Of a stretch of DNA of 64,000 nt, positions 58,450 through 64,000 are shown one piece after another. This stretch comes from Primula veris (taxonomy: Eukaryota; Streptophyta; Magnoliopsida; Ericales; Primulaceae). The stretch covers positions 25,479,342-25,543,341 of the forward strand of contig OY821745.1 in assembly GCA_963682055.1 (NCBI GenBank). Reading direction: 5' to 3'. Numbering within the stretch: position 1 is the first letter of the stretch; each line of letters opens with the position of its first letter. The notes under the pieces were generated by a model that was given only the letters and a program-made list of their open reading frames with translations, was not told the DNA's origin and searched no databases. A program made the position numbers and the translations under genes.

Positions 58450-61287
58450 CACTAGAAAAATAATCTCATTCTGGCTCGCCAATATTGGTTACGATTCTGT
58501 CACTAAACTATGTTTGCAACGACATAGTAACAATAGAAAATATGTCCGTGAATCGACTGTTGCTAAAATAATGACAGTTAGGAGATGCGTCACTAACATT
58601 GCTAACGAAAAAGCCGTAACTAAATGAGCAACGAGTAGTCATTGTATGACCGTTACAACTACGTCGCTAACTCGTTACCGCTCTGTCACGGATTTAGTTA
58701 TTGTCTTTTTAAAAAAATTATAGATTCTCCGTCAAGGTTGTATCGGTATTGCGTCGCCAATTAAGCAAAAAACAAGAGCATTTCTAATTAAAATAATATT
58801 GATTTTTTAAATCACATTATTTTAATTAACAAATAATATTTCAAATTCAATAAAATTATTAACAAGTAATATTATGAATAATAAAAAAATATATCCACCT
58901 TATATACAAACTTTTAAAAACTAAAAGAATTATCCAACAACCTTTCAAAAGCTAACGTAATGTATTCTTGGTAAAAGCCAACAATGAAGAGGACATGAAG
59001 GATTTTTATTGGGCGTTATTTTGTTTCTCAGATAACTGATGGTTATTTTGCTACATGACTTCAACAAAAAACGTAACTTACATTATCAAAGTACGGTATA
59101 CTATTGGGCAGAGTAATGATTTACTTTTCTTTCTGAATATAAGCTCCAAAAACAGCTAAATTAATAACGAAGAGTACATGAAAATTATACCATGAAAATT
59201 AACAGCTAAATTAACTTAGAATATAAAACGTCTTCCACTGTTAGTAGTGTTAAGAAAACTGACTTCTGAATGTTACCATTAATTTTGAGTTGTACTAGGA
59301 GAGAACTTGCAGATAAAACTAAAATACATTTTACCTTCCATATAAATGCCAATGAAAAATGTTTTTGAAGTATCTAAAGGATTAGGAACTTATTGTAGAC
59401 ATAATTCAAGTCGGTAGATGTAAAACTATTTGAAGAAAAATCAATTACACCAACTTTTCATATCTTTTTTTGACATCGGTCAAACCTCATAAACCACACA
59501 TACAAACATATTATTGGTGTCTATTGAGTTGAGAGATATTTCAATATATCAATTTCTTTTGTTTAGGGGATTAGTTATTGTTCCATAGGCGAGCATGGAT
59601 CATATCAAGTATGAACCATCCATCTTTGTAAACTTAATATAACACACTTTTTTAGAAGATATATCAGTTCAATGAGAAGTTCTGCTACAACTTACAAGTA
59701 TCTCAAGTAAAATTAAACCGTTAGGCCCTTGTCCGAGTCTCCTTGAGCTTTAAAACTTTATCAAGCATGATCCCTGGGGGGAAAAAATAGTCAAAAGAGT
59801 CGAAAGTTAAGAAGCAAAAACCAAAGTACTTCAAAGCACATGTTAGAAATCGGATTCATGATCTCAACCAATTTGTTCATGTACTTAACCGTCAAACATT
59901 ACTGGGTATTGCATAATGGAGTACCAATCTGAGTACATCTGTGGATGCTACAGATGTACTCTCAATTCTCAAATGTTATTTATATAATACTAACCTCTAA
60001 TTATGGCCATATAAATGAAACCTTTTTGGCTGAACTAATTTTACTTCAATTTATACACTACCTACAAGACAAATTTTTTTGAAAATATGTTAAAATCTAA
60101 CAACATACATACTTACTATTTTCTTAAATTGGATAGTCAATTCCTTTAGACCGTATTCAGGAAGTAGATGGGGAAAAAAATCTTACAATACATGTTATTA
60201 GCTTGCTTTTGAACATTATTTACAGAGATTAAGTTTTTTATGGGTCTTCAACTTCATTAACAAAACGAGAGGACAACAAAACCTGAATCAAAATTTGGGC
60301 ACTTACTTTCTTCGCTTATAAGTACATGACTTTTTTAATTACACAAACCAAACAATTTCACGCCAATTACTAGATTCAAGCCATTAGCAGGAAAATCAAA
60401 TAGATTTTTTTAAAAGTGAAATAAGCAATATTTTATTGAAATTCGGTTTAAAATACAAAAGAGAAAGTGGTGTTTCCCCTAATATGAAATTGTGAAGAGA
60501 GTTTTGCTAACCATGCGAATTGAGGAGAAATTGATCTATATCCTGTCTATTTCAGCAAATAAAACTCAATACGATAATCAAGAATATATATAGTCCACAA
60601 ATTAGAAAAATGAAAAACTAAAATTCCAATCAACTACCCGTTTGTAGATCCATCTAGCAATCAAACAGAAAACATAATTATCCAAAAAAAAAAAAGAAGA
60701 ACAATACATCACTGAAAAAGAAATCATAAAAGATTATGGAGAAATCCTACCTGTGGTATATGAAAAAACAATCGATGATGATAGGGGAGAGAGAGGGGGT
60801 ACCTAACCCATATGAGTCGTGGGAGAAGTGGGAAAATCGAGTTCCCGCACGATTAATGTGTAGTGTAAAATTTTATTCATATAATAATTAATTTTTCACC
60901 AACGGTTTTATAACGGAATGGTGACAACTAAACAACCTTTTCAAGTTCGGTTGCGTAGGTGTAACAATAGCGTCACCAAAGACCTAAAAAGGTAACGAAA
61001 TTTAGGGTCCAGTCTTTTCTTTGATATGACCATCACTGGTCCGTTGCCATACCCATCAACAAACATTTGTTGTCGTTGACAACCTTTTCAAGTTCGGTTG
61101 CGTAAGTGTAACAATAGTGTCACCAAAGACCTAAAAAGGTAACGAAATTTAGCGTCCAATCTTTTCTTTGCTATGACCGTCACTAGTCCGTTGCCATACC
61201 CATCAACAAACATTTGTTTTCGTTGTTCCGTCACTATTTCGTTGTTGATGGTAACATGTCACCATTGAGAAATCTCGTCCCCATTTC
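58450..61287 (+). mobile_element. CACTA-like non-autonomous body, right copy
   Basis: Starts CACTAGAAAAATAATCTCAT; the left copy has CACTACAAAAA at this position. Subterminal CGTCACTAA and GTTACCG repeats follow. The far end near 61286 (TGAGAAATCTCGTCCCC) has no CACTA terminus. A CT/GA tract and the MDLQTG and MLDKVLKLKE exon-like segments are shared with the left copy. Confidence 0.6.
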
Positions 61288-62051
61288 ATAATAATTTATA
61301 TATACGGTATTCTGACAACCTGTTAAATATTTTTTTTGATAACCCCTCCTAAAATTATATATTGTTAGTGTAATAACATAGCATGATTTTGTATGTGCTG
61401 ATAATATATAAGTAATACTTGAAAAATTAACAAAGACAGGTGATTATAAAATACATTTTATACCAAATTATCATGTTTACAGGTACCACACATCTTTAAA
61501 AAAATTAAACAAAAATAATAATTAGAGTAGTGGTGATTGCAAACAAAATTTATTAAAAAAAAAAAAAAAAAATTGGTGATTTGTATTTTAATTGAAGTGA
61601 GTGTACTAAAATTGTGTAATAAATATTTAATTATTTGTATATATCTATTATTTAATAAACGTTTGGTTTCTTCAGTTTTTTTTAATATTTTTTTACCTCA
61701 GTGTGTTAATCTTTTTACTTGTTGTACATTGATTTATTAAATTTAACTTTTGTATCTTTTTGTTTAATATTTTATTTATTTTTTAGTCAATTTTGAAACG
61801 CTGAAACTTTCGACACATGACTGCACGTGACATTACTGTTGTGGGTTTCTTTAGGGAGTTCGAAAAGAAAGTTAAAATTGAGCGAAAAAGAAAAAAATAG
61901 AAATCAAATAAATTTTAATCAAGAAATCAAGGTAAACAAAATGAAGAAAATATGGTAAAAAAAATACAGTTTTTCCGTGTTTATATTTTGAAAAATATTA
62001 TACATTTTTATTAATTTTGACAACCCCACACGTTTGGTCCTGATTCCGCTC
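61288..62051 (+). mobile_element. hAT-like R element, second copy in right arm
   Basis: Starts about 80 bp inside R (ATAATTTATATATACGGTAT) and runs to the terminal GGTCCTGATTCCGCTCC. Together with 57725-58449 it flanks the CACTA-like body in direct orientation. Confidence 0.65.
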
Positions 62052-62074
62052 CTATATATATATATATATATATA

Positions 62075-62187
62075 GTTCATCTAATAATAAGAATAAACAC
62101 ATAGACCATTAAAAATAAGTAAATAGATGGTTGTGATTGATGTGTAAAGATAATGTGTTTTTTTATGTGTGTATAGATTCTCCCCCT
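62075..62187. mobile_element. Half of a Micron-like MITE
   Basis: Shares AATAAACACATAGACCATTA and GGTTGTGATTGATGTGTAAA with the complete copy next to it, but only one terminal arm is present. It ends ATAGATTCTCCCC in a TA run. Confidence 0.65.
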
Positions 62188-62205
62188 ATATATATATATA
62201 TATAT

Positions 62206-62370
62206 GGGAGGGATCCATACACACATAAAAATACACATTATGTTTACACATCAATCACAACCCTAATAACAAGAATAAACACATAATCTTGACCATTAAA
62301 AGTAAGTAATGGAGGGTTGTGATTGATGTGTAAACATAATGTGTATTTTTATGTGTGTATAGATCTTTCC

Positions 62371-62372
<2 letters not shown>
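62206..62372. mobile_element. Micron-like MITE inside (TA)n
   Basis: A 167-bp near-palindrome: GATCCATACACACATAAAAA on the left and its near-complement ending ATAGATCTTTCCCC on the right, arms of about 60 bp. TA repeats lie on both sides. The left arm of the inverted duplication has only the (TA)n (17043-17070), i.e. the unoccupied site. Confidence 0.8.
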
Positions 62373-62416
<44 letters not shown>

Positions 62417-63612
62417 TGTAAGTAAAGGATCAATATACGCAAATCTTGAGAATTAAGTTGACAAACAATATATCACCAAATTGATAACATTTAGGTCATA
62501 TCAAATCAATTGCTAAAATCTTTCATGTCTATTGATTCTACAATTATACATATTCATATACAGATGTTCTACATACACTTACCTACATATATATGTATGT
62601 AGAATTTATGCCTTATCAGGATCTTCATTGACTTTGTAACTATCCGAGGTAATCGAGTCCAGCCACATACCAGGATATGTATCCTACAAACTCATCAAAA
62701 ATAAATAAAAAATCAGTACCAATAAAAAAAACTGCAAACTCAAAAACCACTTAAAAAAGAAAGACAAAAAGAACGGTTTGCTCACATCGAGCTGCTTCTG
62801 GACAGTTTTCGATCTCTTCTTAGGGTGACTAGAGGGTTTGGACCTAGTCATAGCCAAGAAGTCCTGTTCTATCTCCATCTTAGTGAGAGAGATTGAAAAC
62901 TTCTCCTCCTTCCCCTTCTTCACATCTTTCGCCGCGACCCGCCCCGGTAAGGCAGTCCCGCCAATTCCTTTACCCGATTGGTCCTTATTCTTCTCCTTAC
63001 ATGGCCTCAAATTCCACATCGTCGCCAACTCCCCCTCCTCATCTCTCTCCTCTTCTCTCTCCTCTCGCGTTTTCTCACGGTCGGATTCAGACATTTCTTG
63101 ACCAAAAAATCTGATGTCAAACGGACCAATAATGTAGCGAGAAAAGTTATTAGTGAACAATATTACTACAACATAAGATGTCACTGAAAGAGTAATACTA
63201 CTACTGCAGTACATATAAACAAAGAAATTTCTTAGGTGGCAGTGGAGATTAGGAGCATTCTGGATATCAAACCATTTAATTTACATGATTATACTTAAAA
63301 AGTTGATTGCATTATTTAAGTATTTAATATATTTTCTTAAATCAAGATGTATTAAATACAAAAATAGTTGTATTCATAGTTTATAATTAATACATATATA
63401 CTACTATACCATTGTATCATTACCATAATTATGTATTTAGTTTAATTAAATAAAAAAATGTTATTAATAACTTACCATGATATGAGACATTTGTTAGCTT
63501 TTCACTTGTGCTAATTATGCTAATTAGGGGTGAGGACGCATTTAATGTACGCAAATATATTTATATTCGTTAAATGGGAAGAGATAACCAATGCCGGGGG
63601 TAACTCATTTTT

Positions 63613-64000
63613 AAAAAAAAAAAAATTGGTGGGGAAAACCCACATTTTATTAATGAAAATGGTGGGTGAAAAACCCCACACAAAGAAATCAAGTAGAAAT
63701 ACAGAAAAAATCTCAAACGACGAGACTCAAAAGAAATAATAGAAAACTATTACATCCAATTGAAATTTAAATTCCAGAAACTGCTAGGCAGGTTCCAATA
63801 GATTGACGAGCGAAACTTGATGGACTGAAACTGTAATATGGATGTAATAACATTTGTCCTCTTGCACCTCTTCATTTCCAAAGATCTCCATTATCATCGA
63901 AACCTTAGGTTAGAGAAGCCTTTTTCTTCAGTGAGAATAACCCCTTTCAAGAACTGAGGGAAATCATACAGACAAGAAGAAATGATGTTACCCTCCCAAT
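63613..64000. other. Unassigned sequence at window edge
   Basis: An A-run marks the end of the duplicated arm. The remaining 390 bp shows no recognised domain or repeat. Confidence 0.4.

Larger units (their letters stand above)
57615..63094 (-). pseudogene. 5'-truncated DUF1639 gene, right arm copy
   Basis: Exon 1 is 63094-62786 (103 codons, starting MSESDREKTREEREEERDEE), exon 2 is 62683-62612 (TYPGMWLDSITSDSYKVNE) and exon 3 is 57620-57615 (CTG TAG after GCAG). Intron 1 has a normal GT donor (GATGTGAGC); intron 2 has GC (AAGGCATAA). About 5 kb of hAT-like, CACTA-like and MITE sequence fills intron 2. The frame is intact apart from the missing N-terminal third. Homology to the third exon of 31141-30087 shows the terminal codons lie beyond the insertion. 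Whether it is transcribed is unknown. Confidence 0.7.
58045..63612 (-). repeat. Right arm of large inverted duplication
   Basis: Reverse complement of 15843-26430 apart from copia B, a 0.5-kb segment with the acidic exon-like frame, and local MITEs. It retains single-copy sequence at the copia B target (59457-59461). Confidence 0.9.

Noticed and set aside
62838..63187. Plus-strand Ser/Pro-rich open frames, and their mirror at 16264-16613 minus
   Set aside because: Antisense of the DUF1639 exon 1, which has the recognisable family motifs on the other strand.

Overview
The window looks like repeat-rich nuclear DNA of a flowering plant, probably a eudicot. It is AT-rich and has plant-type Ty1/copia LTR retrotransposons, solo LTRs and several families of miniature transposons. 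Its only recognisable host gene family is a plant-specific one, DUF1639. There is no sign of operons, ribosome binding sites, tRNA or rRNA genes, or CRISPR. All assignments come from reading the sequence and supplied translations by eye; no database search was run.

Layout. 0-6.4 kb holds rearranged, inverted copies of segments found again at 27-40 kb, broken up by a 9-bp-TSD MITE, a solo LTR and a hAT-like element. 6.5-8.4 kb holds short copia and LINE relics. 8.85-15.72 kb is a decayed copia element on the minus strand (copia A). 15.84-26.43 kb is the left arm of a large inverted duplication whose right arm is 58.05-63.61 kb. Each arm carries a 5'-truncated DUF1639 gene, a hAT-like repeat and a CACTA-like body. 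The left arm was later hit by an intact copia element (copia B, 19.68-24.54 kb), and the right arm keeps the empty site. 27.2-31.1 kb holds a MITE, a duplicated intergenic block and the longest DUF1639 copy, which has two in-frame stops. Copia C (31.21-36.09 kb) sits 70 bp upstream of that gene's ATG; its single reading frame is broken by only three stops. 36.1-40.0 kb is the gene's upstream block, containing a degenerate 90-bp tandem array and a 1.8-kb solo-LTR-like insertion with structured internal repeats. 40-44 kb holds a foldback MITE, an (AT)n tract and a second solo LTR. Copia D (44.25-52.31 kb) is intact with a 1399-codon frame and splits a possible unidentified host gene. 53.8-55.8 kb is a TIR element filled with an ATGCA-rich minisatellite.

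The window is best read as a DUF1639 locus duplicated at least twice, partly as an inverted repeat, then dispersed by nested insertions. Because the copies are paralogous, several insertions can be dated relative to the duplications by matching filled sites with empty sites inside the same window. The most unusual signals are paired hairpins with compensatory changes: one set in the copia D leader, the other in a tandem repeat of the 38-kb LTR-like insertion.
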